From Sphingomonadales bacterium (lineage in GTDB: Bacteria > Pseudomonadota > Alphaproteobacteria > Sphingomonadales > Sphingomonadaceae): 46,994 bases of DNA. Location of the stretch: assembly GCA_027489295.1 (NCBI GenBank), contig JAIYAA010000085.1, forward strand, positions 1 through 46,994, in the 5' to 3' direction. Within the stretch, counting starts at the first letter, position 1; the number at the start of each line of letters is the position of its first letter. Made by a program: the position numbers and the translations under genes. This document shows, piece after piece, positions 10,478 through 18,131 of this stretch. The notes beneath the pieces were generated by a model, which ran no database searches, was not told the DNA's origin, and saw only the letters and a list, made by a program, of their open reading frames with translations.

Positions 10478-11146
10478 GTGGGGGCAACATCTGACATCGA
10501 TCGGGCGACAGCGTTCGCCCAACTCTTCGCCTGTGGCGAGGTGGTTGCGGCGGAGCTGACGGCCGCGGCGTCGGTGCGCCACCATGCTCCGGGCACGACG
10601 CTGGTCCATCAGGGCGAGGTCTGCGGACGCGTCCTGGTGCTGCTCGTCGGCCACGCCCGGGCAACGATGGTGACGATGGACGGCCGGGTGCTGCAGGTGG
10701 CCGAGCACCGCCCCGGCGACATCTTCGGCGGCGTCGATCCGGGCCGCGAGCAGGCCGCCGAGATCACCATCGCGGCACCGAGCCTGGTCGCCAGCTTCGC
10801 CACCGCGGACTTCTACGCGCTCGCCGAGCGCCATGCCTGTGTCGGGGTGGTGCTGGCCCGCGCGATGGTGCGGCAGTTCGGCGCGCTGACCCAGCTCGTC
10901 TCGGCGCGGCTGACGCTTTCCGCCACCGGCCGCGTCCATGCCGAACTGCTCCGCATGGCACGCGCCGGCGACGGCCGATGGATCCGGCCGCTGCCGGTTC
11001 TCTCGGACGTCGCGCTGCGGGTGCAGACCGCGCGCGAGACGGTGTCGCGTGCGGTGTCCGCGCTGGAGCGGCGCGGGATCGTCTGCCGCCACGAAGACGC
11101 GCTGGAGATCGTCGCCCCCGCCCGCCTCGAAGCGCTTATCGTCTGA
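10478..11146 (+). CDS. Crp/Fnr-family transcriptional regulator
   Basis: This 222-aa protein has an N-terminal cyclic-nucleotide-binding-type beta-roll (HHAPGTTLVHQGEVCGRVLV ... HRPGDIFGG), a long dimer helix (about 115-150), and a C-terminal winged helix with recognition helix RETVSRAVSALERRG, the E-x-x-S-R pattern of Fnr/Crp proteins. There is no N-terminal Cys cluster, so it is not an Fe-S oxygen sensor of the Fnr type. The phosphate-binding Arg of true cAMP receptors is not obvious. GTG 10478 is the first start in frame after the candidate operator. Its 3' end overlaps the end of the convergent SLOG/cyclase gene by 11 bases. The effector is unknown. Confidence 0.85.
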   Translation: MGATSDIDRATAFAQLFACGEVVAAELTAAASVRHHAPGTTLVHQGEVCGRVLVLLVGHARATMVTMDGRVLQVAEHRPGDIFGGVDPGREQAAEITIAAPSLVASFATADFYALAERHACVGVVLARAMVRQFGALTQLVSARLTLSATGRVHAELLRMARAGDGRWIRPLPVLSDVALRVQTARETVSRAVSALERRGIVCRHEDALEIVAPARLEALIV

Positions 11147-12722
11147 GCTGCGGCTTCAGCGCGTAGAGCGTCACCGGCGCCTGCCCGGCCAGCGCGACCT
11201 CCCCCACCAGCTCGGCACGGCCGGCATCCGCCTGGCACGCGGCAAGGCTGGCGGCAAAGGCTTCGCTGGCGAAAGTGGCACCGGCCGCGGTCACCCCCAG
11301 CAGCTGCTCGGCGATGTCGAACGCGCCGCCCAGCAGCACCGGCCCGCCGGTGACCGGATCGTCCACCGCGGTGCCCAGACCGATGTGCAGCGCCTGGCGG
11401 AGCGGCCCGGTGCTGGCGAGCGCGGCGCTGATGCCACGCGCTGCCTGCCACGCCTCGCCGGTTCGGCCAAAGGCGAGCAGCAGACGCCGCGCCGACCATC
11501 GCGCCGTCAGCGGCCGCACGGCGGCGAGCGCGGCGTGCAGCGCCGGCAGCCGGCCGGTGACGTTCTGCTCCAGTGCCGCAAAATCCTCCTGATCGCTTCC
11601 CATCAGATCGAGCGCGAGCACCGCGACGATGCGCAGCGGGCTCGGCTCGGGCGCGGTCGCGCTGCTCGCCAGCTGCAACGGCAGCAGATGCTGGCGGCGA
11701 CCTGCCCGGTGCCACAGCGCCCCGGCATGCGCACTCTGCCCGATATCCTCGAGCGAGCCCGGGCCCAGCAGCAACTGTACCGCTTCCGACTGAAGCAGCC
11801 CGGCCTGCATCGTCGCCCGCCCCATCGCGACGAGATCCGCCAGCCGTACCGAAGGCATGAACGCGGCGCTGCTCGCCTCGCCCATTTCCTGCACGCTGGC
11901 GGCCTGGGCCAGTGCCGCCTCGAACCGCGCGACCCAGATCGGGCCATGCGGGCGCACCGAGCGTTCGACGAACGCGCCGACATTGCCGGGCAGCACGACA
12001 TGCAGTTCGGCGCCGCGCGCGATCAGCCGTTCGGCGATCAGCAGATCGGCCCCCGCCGCCAGCGCCCCATAGCCGAAGCCCACTCGCTCGAGTTCCAGCA
12101 GCGCGTCGATCGCGTCGACAAGCGCGCCCTCGTCCTCGGGCAGGCGCATATGGCCGGCGAAGTGGAGGCTGCGCGGTGGGCGATAGCCGTCCAGCCACGC
12201 CGTTGGCGCGCGCTGTTCGGCCAGGATCACGCCGAACTGGCGGAGCGTGGAGGCGTGATCCTCCCACGCGTGCGGCGCGGCGGCGATCGCCCGCGCGAGC
12301 GCGGCCTCGGCACCGGCCGCATTGCCGGCCAACAGCAGCGCCTCCGCTTCGGTCGCGGCGAGCCAATAGGGGGTCTCGTCCTCCACGCCGGCGAGAAGCA
12401 GTTCCTGCACATCGGCGGCGAGACTGCGGCTGCCGGCAACGTCGCCGGCGATCAGCGCCAGCGTGGCGGCGTTGATCAGCGGATAGGGCGCGGGCGCCAG
12501 CTGCGCCGCTGCGGCATAGGCAGCCGCAGCGGCACGGGCATGCTCGCGCCGTGCCTCGCCGGCAAGCAGCAGCGCCTCGTCCTTGAGGAGCCGCCCCTTG
12601 AGGCTGAGCACGGCCGGATCGTCCGCGACGCGGTCAAACCCCGCGTCGCGGAACATCTGCCAGGCGCGATCGAGCGCACCGGCACGCGCCTGGGCGGTTA
12701 TCGCAAGCACGCTCGCCGTCAT
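11136..12722 (-). CDS. TPR - SLOG-like - degenerate cyclase protein (TRAFs-binding/DUF4071-like)
   Basis: This 528-aa soluble protein is the third gene of the TIR operon. Residues 1-170 are Ala/Leu-rich helical repeats (TPR-like). Residues about 184-260 look like a SLOG nucleotide-binding Rossmann fold: SLHFAGHM, then GYGALAAGADLLIAERLIARG and ELHVVLPGN, like the GGAxGAD...VLP core of DprA/SLOG proteins. Residues about 363-523 align by eye with class III adenylate/guanylate cyclases (IVAVLALDLMGSD, LHIGLGTAVDDPVTG, SEAFAASL, ELVGEVALAGQ). The second metal Asp (usual GD motif, here WSARRL) and the Asn/Arg transition-state pair (here GGAFDIAEQL) are missing, so it is probably inactive. ATG 12722 starts 53 bases after the preceding stop. 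It resembles TRAFs-binding/DUF4071 proteins found beside TIR or caspase effectors. Confidence 0.7.
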   Translation of the reverse strand: MTASVLAITAQARAGALDRAWQMFRDAGFDRVADDPAVLSLKGRLLKDEALLLAGEARREHARAAAAAYAAAAQLAPAPYPLINAATLALIAGDVAGSRSLAADVQELLLAGVEDETPYWLAATEAEALLLAGNAAGAEAALARAIAAAPHAWEDHASTLRQFGVILAEQRAPTAWLDGYRPPRSLHFAGHMRLPEDEGALVDAIDALLELERVGFGYGALAAGADLLIAERLIARGAELHVVLPGNVGAFVERSVRPHGPIWVARFEAALAQAASVQEMGEASSAAFMPSVRLADLVAMGRATMQAGLLQSEAVQLLLGPGSLEDIGQSAHAGALWHRAGRRQHLLPLQLASSATAPEPSPLRIVAVLALDLMGSDQEDFAALEQNVTGRLPALHAALAAVRPLTARWSARRLLLAFGRTGEAWQAARGISAALASTGPLRQALHIGLGTAVDDPVTGGPVLLGGAFDIAEQLLGVTAAGATFASEAFAASLAACQADAGRAELVGEVALAGQAPVTLYALKPQLRR

Positions 12723-12775
12723 CCGACCCGGTTCGCCCTCATTCAACACCCCCTTTGCAACACACGATGGCCGGA

Positions 12776-13366
12776 TCAGCCGCCGTCGCCGCGGTTCTCG
12801 ACGTCCGGATCGATGATCAGCGGCAGCCGGTAGTTGTCGTGTACGAAATCGACGTACAGGTTCAAACCGTCGCACGTTTTCCGATCCTGCGGCGGCGTGA
12901 CATATTCCACGAAAAACCCGACGGCGGCGATCCGGCCGTTATTGTCGAGAATCGGAAATGCCCGGCGATACTTGCCGTCCGGATATTCGTGCTTGGTGCT
13001 CACATACAGGCTGTTGGGCGTGTATTCCCAATAATCGCCGATCAGCTTGAGGATGACGCAGCAAGGCTGGCGTACCACGAAGTCGAGCTGGGTCGGCACG
13101 GTGCCCGGCGTGGGGCTGCCCGGCGAGGACAGCTGCGGATCGATGTTTGCGGGCGCAATCACGAAATCGCGAACGATCTTCGTGAAGTCATCCTCAGCCG
13201 TTACCTGCTTTCCATTACCGATCCGGTCCACTTCCTCATATCCTAGGATATGAAACTGCAGATCCTGCACCGGAGAACCACCGCCACTGCTGGTATATAT
13301 CTGAAAACGCTTGACGAGACCTATATTAGAAGGCGGATATACCGACAGTGGATACTGACCGCTCAT
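12776..13366 (-). CDS. unknown 196-aa soluble protein, middle gene of the TIR operon
   Basis: I do not recognise a family. The protein has no signal peptide or membrane helix. It is rich in aromatic and beta-forming residues, with blocks such as DLQFHILGYEEVDRIG, PTQLDFVVRQPCCVILKLIG, YRRAFPILDNNGRIAAVGFF and a Gly/Asp tail. Cys-Cys near residue 118 is notable in an otherwise Cys-poor protein. Its ATG overlaps the TGA of the TIR gene (ATGA), so translation is coupled. The 5' half of the gene is visibly more AT-rich than both neighbours (for example TATATAT-type runs near 13290-13340), which suggests a different origin. It could be a substrate-binding or sensor partner of the TIR protein, but that is context only. 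Confidence 0.7.
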   Translation of the reverse strand: MSGQYPLSVYPPSNIGLVKRFQIYTSSGGGSPVQDLQFHILGYEEVDRIGNGKQVTAEDDFTKIVRDFVIAPANIDPQLSSPGSPTPGTVPTQLDFVVRQPCCVILKLIGDYWEYTPNSLYVSTKHEYPDGKYRRAFPILDNNGRIAAVGFFVEYVTPPQDRKTCDGLNLYVDFVHDNYRLPLIIDPDVENRGDGG

Positions 13367-14949
13367 TCTTTTCCCCTTTCCATATTGAGAAGTTCTGCCT
13401 GCATCTCCTCCAATTTAATGGCGAGTTCTTGATTTTCGGTATCCATCGCGGTCATGGCATGGAGTTCTTCGATCGCGCCGCGCATCCGCGCGATGGCGGC
13501 GCCTAGATTCCCGGCGCGCTGTTCGGCCTTCGCCAGTGCGCGCTCCGCCCAAATCAGCAGGCGGCGGTTGCGGGCGTTGCGCGGATCCTTGGCGACCAAT
13601 CGGCCGATCAGCACCACCTGCTCTTGCCGCAATTGGCGGGCCCTTGCGACATTGCCCGATTCGCGTTCCGCATCCGCCAGCCAGCCCAGCCGATTGGCAA
13701 CGTCCCGCCAGCGTTGGTCATTGGCCGGCTCGCGGCGTGCGAGGGCCATGTTCGCGTCGAGCGCGGCGCGGCACAGCGGCACCATCTCGCCCGCCGCATG
13801 CTGCTTCATCCGCAGCGCGCAGAGATTTCCGCTCGAATAGGCAACCTCCTCCGCGCTGCGCCGGTCGCGCGGGTTCAGCTCCGTCAGCCGACGCGCAAGC
13901 GCGGCATAGGATTTGAAATAGGGCTCGGCCTGCGCCAGATCGTTGGCCTCGAAAGACAGCGAACCGAGATAGAACTCGCTCTGCGCATGGGCGAAGACGA
14001 TGTCGTATACGGCGGGCTCGCGCTGGATCAGGGCGCTGGTGATGCGGTTGGCCTGGGTGAAGGCGGTGCGGGCGCGGGGGGTGTCCTTGGCCTCCATCGC
14101 ATCTTCGCCGATGGTCATGATCGCGCGGGCGCGCCGGGCGAGTACGTCGGGAGGCAGCGTCGCCAGATCCTGCTCGCCATAATAGGCAAGCGCGCGTTCG
14201 TTCGCTTCCCGAAGCACGTCGAGCCGGCCGACCTCCTTCAGCCGGCCCCGCAGATCGGTCAGCATGAATTCCACCAGCCCCTCCGCCTGGGCGCGCCGAA
14301 GCTCCGCCTCCCCGCGAGCCCGGACGGCCAGGACCGTCAATCCGGCCATCGCTATCAGCAACAGGGTCGCGGCGAGCGTGATCATCGTCACGCGGCGGAT
14401 GCGTGCCTGGGCATCGCGCTGCACCAGCGCATCGAGCGGCACACCCACGGCGCCCGCCACCAGCTTGAGCAGCGCCAGCCGCTTGCCGTCGCGCCGCTCG
14501 CGGAAGTCTGCGGCGAGCGGCTCGGCCTCGATGCCGTCCGCGCCGCGCAGCAACAAAGCGGGCATGGCGGTCGCCGGCTCCCCCTCGAACAGCGCGGCCA
14601 GCACGGGTCGGTCCGGATGGAGCTCGCGGAACAGTGCGATCTCGCGCGCCACCCATTGCGAGGCCGCACCCGCCGGCGAGCAGACGACGATCAGACAGGC
14701 GGATTCCGCGATGGCCGCGCGCACCTCGGCGCTCAGGTCGCGCGCGGCGGGCAGTTCGTCGATGTCGCGAAAGATGCGCCCCAGCCGGCGCGGCACCGGT
14801 CCCAGGGCACCCGCACGGCCGACCAGCTTGGCGGGGATACGGTACCGCTCCAGCGCGCGGTGCAGCCATCGCGCCCGGGCGCGATCGGCATGGTTGTAGC
14901 TGATGAACGCGCCATAGCGCGCGCCCGACCCGGTTTCTGTTGTTGTCAC
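13363..14949 (-). CDS. membrane TIR-domain protein with TPR-like repeats
   Basis: This 528-aa protein starts at GTG 14949 behind an AAGGGA ribosome site. Residues 10-125 form a TIR domain (YGAFISYNHADRARA, then FRDIDELPAARDLS, CLIVVCSPAGAASQWVAREI). The Glu at about 103 in SQWVAREI matches the catalytic Glu of TIR NAD+ hydrolases. A membrane helix follows at about 188-209, then a long helical region to the C-terminus with TPR-like repeats (RARTAFTQANRI, AEPYFKSYAAL, RQLRQEQVVLIG) and a final coiled coil. Bacterial TIR domains of this class cleave NAD+ or make cyclic ADP-ribose signals in immunity; that activity is inferred here. It is the first gene of a three-gene operon with its own promoter-like sequence. 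Confidence 0.85.
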   Translation of the reverse strand: MTTTETGSGARYGAFISYNHADRARARWLHRALERYRIPAKLVGRAGALGPVPRRLGRIFRDIDELPAARDLSAEVRAAIAESACLIVVCSPAGAASQWVAREIALFRELHPDRPVLAALFEGEPATAMPALLLRGADGIEAEPLAADFRERRDGKRLALLKLVAGAVGVPLDALVQRDAQARIRRVTMITLAATLLLIAMAGLTVLAVRARGEAELRRAQAEGLVEFMLTDLRGRLKEVGRLDVLREANERALAYYGEQDLATLPPDVLARRARAIMTIGEDAMEAKDTPRARTAFTQANRITSALIQREPAVYDIVFAHAQSEFYLGSLSFEANDLAQAEPYFKSYAALARRLTELNPRDRRSAEEVAYSSGNLCALRMKQHAAGEMVPLCRAALDANMALARREPANDQRWRDVANRLGWLADAERESGNVARARQLRQEQVVLIGRLVAKDPRNARNRRLLIWAERALAKAEQRAGNLGAAIARMRGAIEELHAMTAMDTENQELAIKLEEMQAELLNMERGKE

Positions 14950-14970
14950 GCGGTCCCTTCCCCGGGCGCG

Positions 14971-14999
14971 ACTATCTCAGAGCGTCGGAAGACCGGCAA
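14971..14999 (-). promoter_or_regulatory. candidate promoter of the TIR operon
   Basis: On the minus strand TTGCCG (14999-14994), a 17-base spacer and GATAGT (14976-14971) form a sigma-70-like promoter 22 bases before the GTG start. The match is moderate. It would give the TIR operon transcription independent of the upstream phytase-like gene. Confidence 0.45.
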
Positions 15000-15005
15000 G
15001 CCCTT

Positions 15006-15046
15006 GGCCGCGGGCCGGGAGCGCATGGTCGCCCCCGGCTGCGGCC
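15006..15046 (-). terminator. GC-rich hairpin after the phytase-like gene
   Basis: The arms GGCCGCGGGCCGGG and CCCGGCTGCGGCC pair with one bulge around a 14-base loop, 9 bases after the TGA on the minus strand. There is no U-tract. It separates the phytase-like gene from the TIR operon promoter. Confidence 0.45.
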
Positions 15047-15055
15047 ACCGGACCG

Positions 15056-16516
15056 TCAGGCAATGGCAGCGGTACGGCGACGGCGCAGGCGCGCGCCGAT
15101 CGCGCCGACCCCCGCGACCAGCATCGCCCACATGCCCGGCTCCGGGATCGGCGCCGCGGCGACCGACTGGGCGACGTACCCCGGCAGATCCTTGTCTTGG
15201 AACCCGAACACGTAGAACTGGTTCGCCCCCGCCGTCGCCGGCACGAAGTCGTTGTCGTTGGCCAGGTACAGCGTGTGGTAGGTCTTGCCGTTATAGGCCA
15301 CGTCCTGACCGAAGCTCACGCCCTCGATCTTTGCGGGCACAGCGGCGCCGGTCACCCCCTGCTTGGCGAGCTCGCCCACCAGATCGAGGAACGGCGTCGA
15401 CGATTTGGTGATCGCCTTGTCCAATGCAGCCTTGCCGCTGAGGTTGGTGATGTCGGTCGCGCCCTTCAGGTCGATCAGGAACAGTTGCTTCACCTTGGCC
15501 ACGGAGCCGTCGCCCAGCCCGTTGCCGTCGCGCTCGTCGACCAGGAACTGGTGATCGTTGATCGCCACGATCTCGCTCACGCCCGAACCATTGGTGAGCC
15601 GGTAGCCATATTCGTGCGTGGCGCCGGTCGCGATGTCGATGGTGACGATGCGCACCAGCTTGGACGCGCTGCCCTTGTCCTGCTCCAGCGCGGCCTGCAG
15701 GATGCCGACCAGCGTCTTGCCGTCCGGCGTGATCGCCAGGCCTTCCATGCCCTTGTTCGCCACGCGGCCGATCGTGTTGCCGGCGATCTCTACATCCCCC
15801 TTGGGCGAGAGGTTGGCGGCATAGAGGTTCGCCGGCAGCGTGAACGTCTTGACCAGTGCGCCGGTCGCCCGGTCGAACTGGCGGACATAGGGGCCGTATT
15901 CGTCGGAGATGAACACGCTCTTGCCGTCGTTCGAGACGCGCACCGCCTCGGGGTCGAAGCGCGCGTCGAGCGGGTTGCCCGAGGAGCCGGCGCCGTAATT
16001 GTCCGAGCGGCCGCTGAAATAATAGTGGCCCGCGCTGTTCACCACCGGCGCACCTGAACCGAGCGGGGTCCCGTCGGCCTTGGTGCCGAGGCCCGCGCCG
16101 GTGCCATATTGCAGCGCCGTCGGGCTGTAGAGCAGCGTCGTCTTCGCCAGCTGCGGGGTCAGCGAGAAGGGCAGGCCGGCGCTGGGATTGGCCACCAGCG
16201 TCATGGTCAGCGTCTGGAAGCGGCTGATGTACGAGGTCGTGTCGTCCACCGCGCTGTTGTACGCCGTGGCGTTCGGCCCGCGATCGGGCACCGCCAGGAA
16301 CACGTTGCCGCCGGCATGGGTGAGGCCAGAGCCGATGCCGCCCAGGATGTTCGCCGGCAGGCCGTTCTCCAGCGTGTAGCCGAGGCCCGACAGATCCTTG
16401 CCGGTGCCGGCCTTGCTGCCGGTCAGCTGGCCCTGCGCGAGCAGCACGAGCTGCGCCTGGGCGGGCAGGATCGCGGCACAGGAAAGCGCGAGCCCGATGA
16501 CGGTCTTACGAAGCAT
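15056..16516 (-). CDS. esterase/phytase-like beta-propeller protein with PEP-CTERM-type tail
   Basis: This 486-aa exported protein has a signal peptide (MLRKTVIGLALSCAAILPAQAQ) and a domain resembling the esterase-like activity of phytase family (Pfam PF13449). Typical segments are VFLAVPDRGPNA, ARFDPEAVRVSNDGKSVFISDEYGP, NKGMEGLAITPDGKTLVGILQ, DERDGNGLGDGS and LYLANDNDF. It ends with a sorting signal of PEP-CTERM type: P-x-P-E-P-G-x-W-A-M, a hydrophobic helix, then an Arg cluster. Such tails are normally cut by exosortase and tie the protein to exopolysaccharide or the cell surface. ATG 16516 precedes a good signal peptide. The substrate (phosphoesters or others) is not known. Confidence 0.85.
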   Translation of the reverse strand: MLRKTVIGLALSCAAILPAQAQLVLLAQGQLTGSKAGTGKDLSGLGYTLENGLPANILGGIGSGLTHAGGNVFLAVPDRGPNATAYNSAVDDTTSYISRFQTLTMTLVANPSAGLPFSLTPQLAKTTLLYSPTALQYGTGAGLGTKADGTPLGSGAPVVNSAGHYYFSGRSDNYGAGSSGNPLDARFDPEAVRVSNDGKSVFISDEYGPYVRQFDRATGALVKTFTLPANLYAANLSPKGDVEIAGNTIGRVANKGMEGLAITPDGKTLVGILQAALEQDKGSASKLVRIVTIDIATGATHEYGYRLTNGSGVSEIVAINDHQFLVDERDGNGLGDGSVAKVKQLFLIDLKGATDITNLSGKAALDKAITKSSTPFLDLVGELAKQGVTGAAVPAKIEGVSFGQDVAYNGKTYHTLYLANDNDFVPATAGANQFYVFGFQDKDLPGYVAQSVAAAPIPEPGMWAMLVAGVGAIGARLRRRRTAAIA

Positions 16517-16560
16517 GGAAGTCCCCCTGAACGCGCCATTTTTCTGGCGGAAGCTGTTCG

Positions 16561-16618
16561 TTAACCGTGTTTTATGACCGATCGGGGACTCCCTGAGACA
16601 CATTGCAACAATGCAATG
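16561..16618. promoter_or_regulatory. divergent control region with inverted repeat and CtrA-like site
   Basis: This lies between the divergent phytase-like gene and the M20 dipeptidase gene. At 16601-16618 CATTGCA and TGCAATG form a perfect 7-base inverted repeat with a 4-base loop. At 16561-16575 TTAA-N7-TTAT differs by one base from the CtrA consensus TTAA-N7-TTAA, and GACTC (GANTC type) lies at 16587-16591. Function is unproven. Confidence 0.3.
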
Positions 16619-16683
16619 CGGGATCGCGACCCTGCACTTTTGCCGGGCTTGCGGCCGCCCTCCCGGAAGCATAGCTGACCGCC

Positions 16684-18090
16684 ATGACCGACTCCGTTCT
16701 TGCGTTCGCCGATGCCCAACTCGATGCCAGCATCGAGCGCCTTGCCGCGCTGATGCGCGTGCCCTCCGTCTCCACAGACCCGGCCTATGCCGCCGAGTGC
16801 CGCCGCGCCGCCGGGCTGCTGGCCGCCGAGCTGGCCGAGCTCGGCTTCGACGCCCGCGTAGCCGATACGCCGGGCCATCCGATGGTGGTCGCGCATCATG
16901 ACGGCGACGGGCCGCACGTGCTGTTCTACGGCCATTACGACGTGCAGCCGGTCGACCCGATCGCCTTGTGGACGCGCGACCCGTTCGATCCGTGGATCGA
17001 CACCCGCGCGGACGGTTCGAAGACGATCGTCGGCCGCGGCGCCTCGGACGACAAGGGTCAGCTGCGCACCTTCATCGAGGCGTGCCGCGCCTGGAAGGAA
17101 AGCGAGGGCCGTTTGCCCTGCCGCATCACCATCCTGTTCGAGGGCGAAGAGGAATCGGGCTCGACCAGCCTGGAACCCTTCCTCCACGCCCATGCCGAGG
17201 AATTGAAGGCCGATTTCGCGCTGATCTGCGATACGCTGATGTGGGATCGCGAAACCCCCGGCATCACCATCGGCCTGCGCGGCATGGCGGCCGGCCAAGT
17301 GACGGTGCGCGCGCCTTCGCGCGACCTCCACTCGGGCCTCTATGGCGGTGCGGCGCGCAACCCGCTCCAGCTGATTGCCGGCATCCTGGGCGAGATGAAG
17401 GACGGCGACGGCCGAGTAACGCTCGACGGCTTCTATGACGGCGTGCCGGATACCGATCCCAAGGTGCTCGAGAGCTGGAACAAGCTCGGCTTCGACGCGG
17501 CCGAATTCCTCGGCGAGATCGGCCTGCGCGTGCCCGCCGGCGAGGCTGGCACGACCGTGCTGGAGCAGGTGTGGTCGCGCCCGACTGCCGAGATCAACGG
17601 CATGTGGGGCGGCTATACCGGCGAGGGCTTCAAGACGGTGATCCCGGCCGAAGCCCATGCCAAGGTGAGCTTCCGCCTGGTCGGCACGCAGGACCCCGAT
17701 CAGGTCTGGGAGGCATTCCAGGCCCATGTCCGCAGCCGCCTGCCCGAGGATTGTTCGGCCGAGTTCGTGACGCGCGGCCCCGGCAGCTTCGCGATCAGCC
17801 TGGCGAGCGACAGCGGCCCGCTAGCGGCGACGCAGGGCGCGCTCGATGCCGAATGGGGCAAATCCGCGCTGCTCGGCTGCGGCGGCTCGATCCCCGTCGT
17901 CAACTCTATCCGCTCGATCCTGGGCATGGACAGCGTGATGGTCGGCTTCGCGCTGCCCGACGACAACATCCACTCGCCCAACGAAAAGTATGAGCTGAAG
18001 AGCTTCCACAAGGGCATCCGCTCCTGGGTACGCATCCTCGGCGCGCTGGGCGAGACGGTGCGGGGCAAGGCCGAGACGGTCGCCGCCTGA
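16684..18090 (+). CDS. M20-family zinc dipeptidase
   Basis: This 468-aa metallopeptidase should hydrolyse dipeptides in the cytoplasm. The zinc-site motifs are intact: FYGHYDVQP with His about 84, GRGASDDKG with bridging Asp about 122, FEGEEESGS with the general-base and metal Glu residues about 155-157, and later HSG and the C-terminal His in NIHSPNE. A dimerisation lid is inserted at about residues 200-330. The length is normal for the carnosinase-like branch (about 460 aa). No signal peptide is present. The pdeM gene follows 41 bases downstream on the same strand, so the two may be co-transcribed. Confidence 0.93.
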   Translation: MTDSVLAFADAQLDASIERLAALMRVPSVSTDPAYAAECRRAAGLLAAELAELGFDARVADTPGHPMVVAHHDGDGPHVLFYGHYDVQPVDPIALWTRDPFDPWIDTRADGSKTIVGRGASDDKGQLRTFIEACRAWKESEGRLPCRITILFEGEEESGSTSLEPFLHAHAEELKADFALICDTLMWDRETPGITIGLRGMAAGQVTVRAPSRDLHSGLYGGAARNPLQLIAGILGEMKDGDGRVTLDGFYDGVPDTDPKVLESWNKLGFDAAEFLGEIGLRVPAGEAGTTVLEQVWSRPTAEINGMWGGYTGEGFKTVIPAEAHAKVSFRLVGTQDPDQVWEAFQAHVRSRLPEDCSAEFVTRGPGSFAISLASDSGPLAATQGALDAEWGKSALLGCGGSIPVVNSIRSILGMDSVMVGFALPDDNIHSPNEKYELKSFHKGIRSWVRILGALGETVRGKAETVAA

Positions 18091-18131
18091 GACCCGTTGA
18101 CGCCGGCGAACGGACGCGGGATAGGACGCCC

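Noticed and set aside
13250..13432. short plus-strand ORF inside the AT-richer segment of the TIR operon
   Set aside because: It spans the junction of two coupled minus-strand genes and has no ribosome site or recognisable product.
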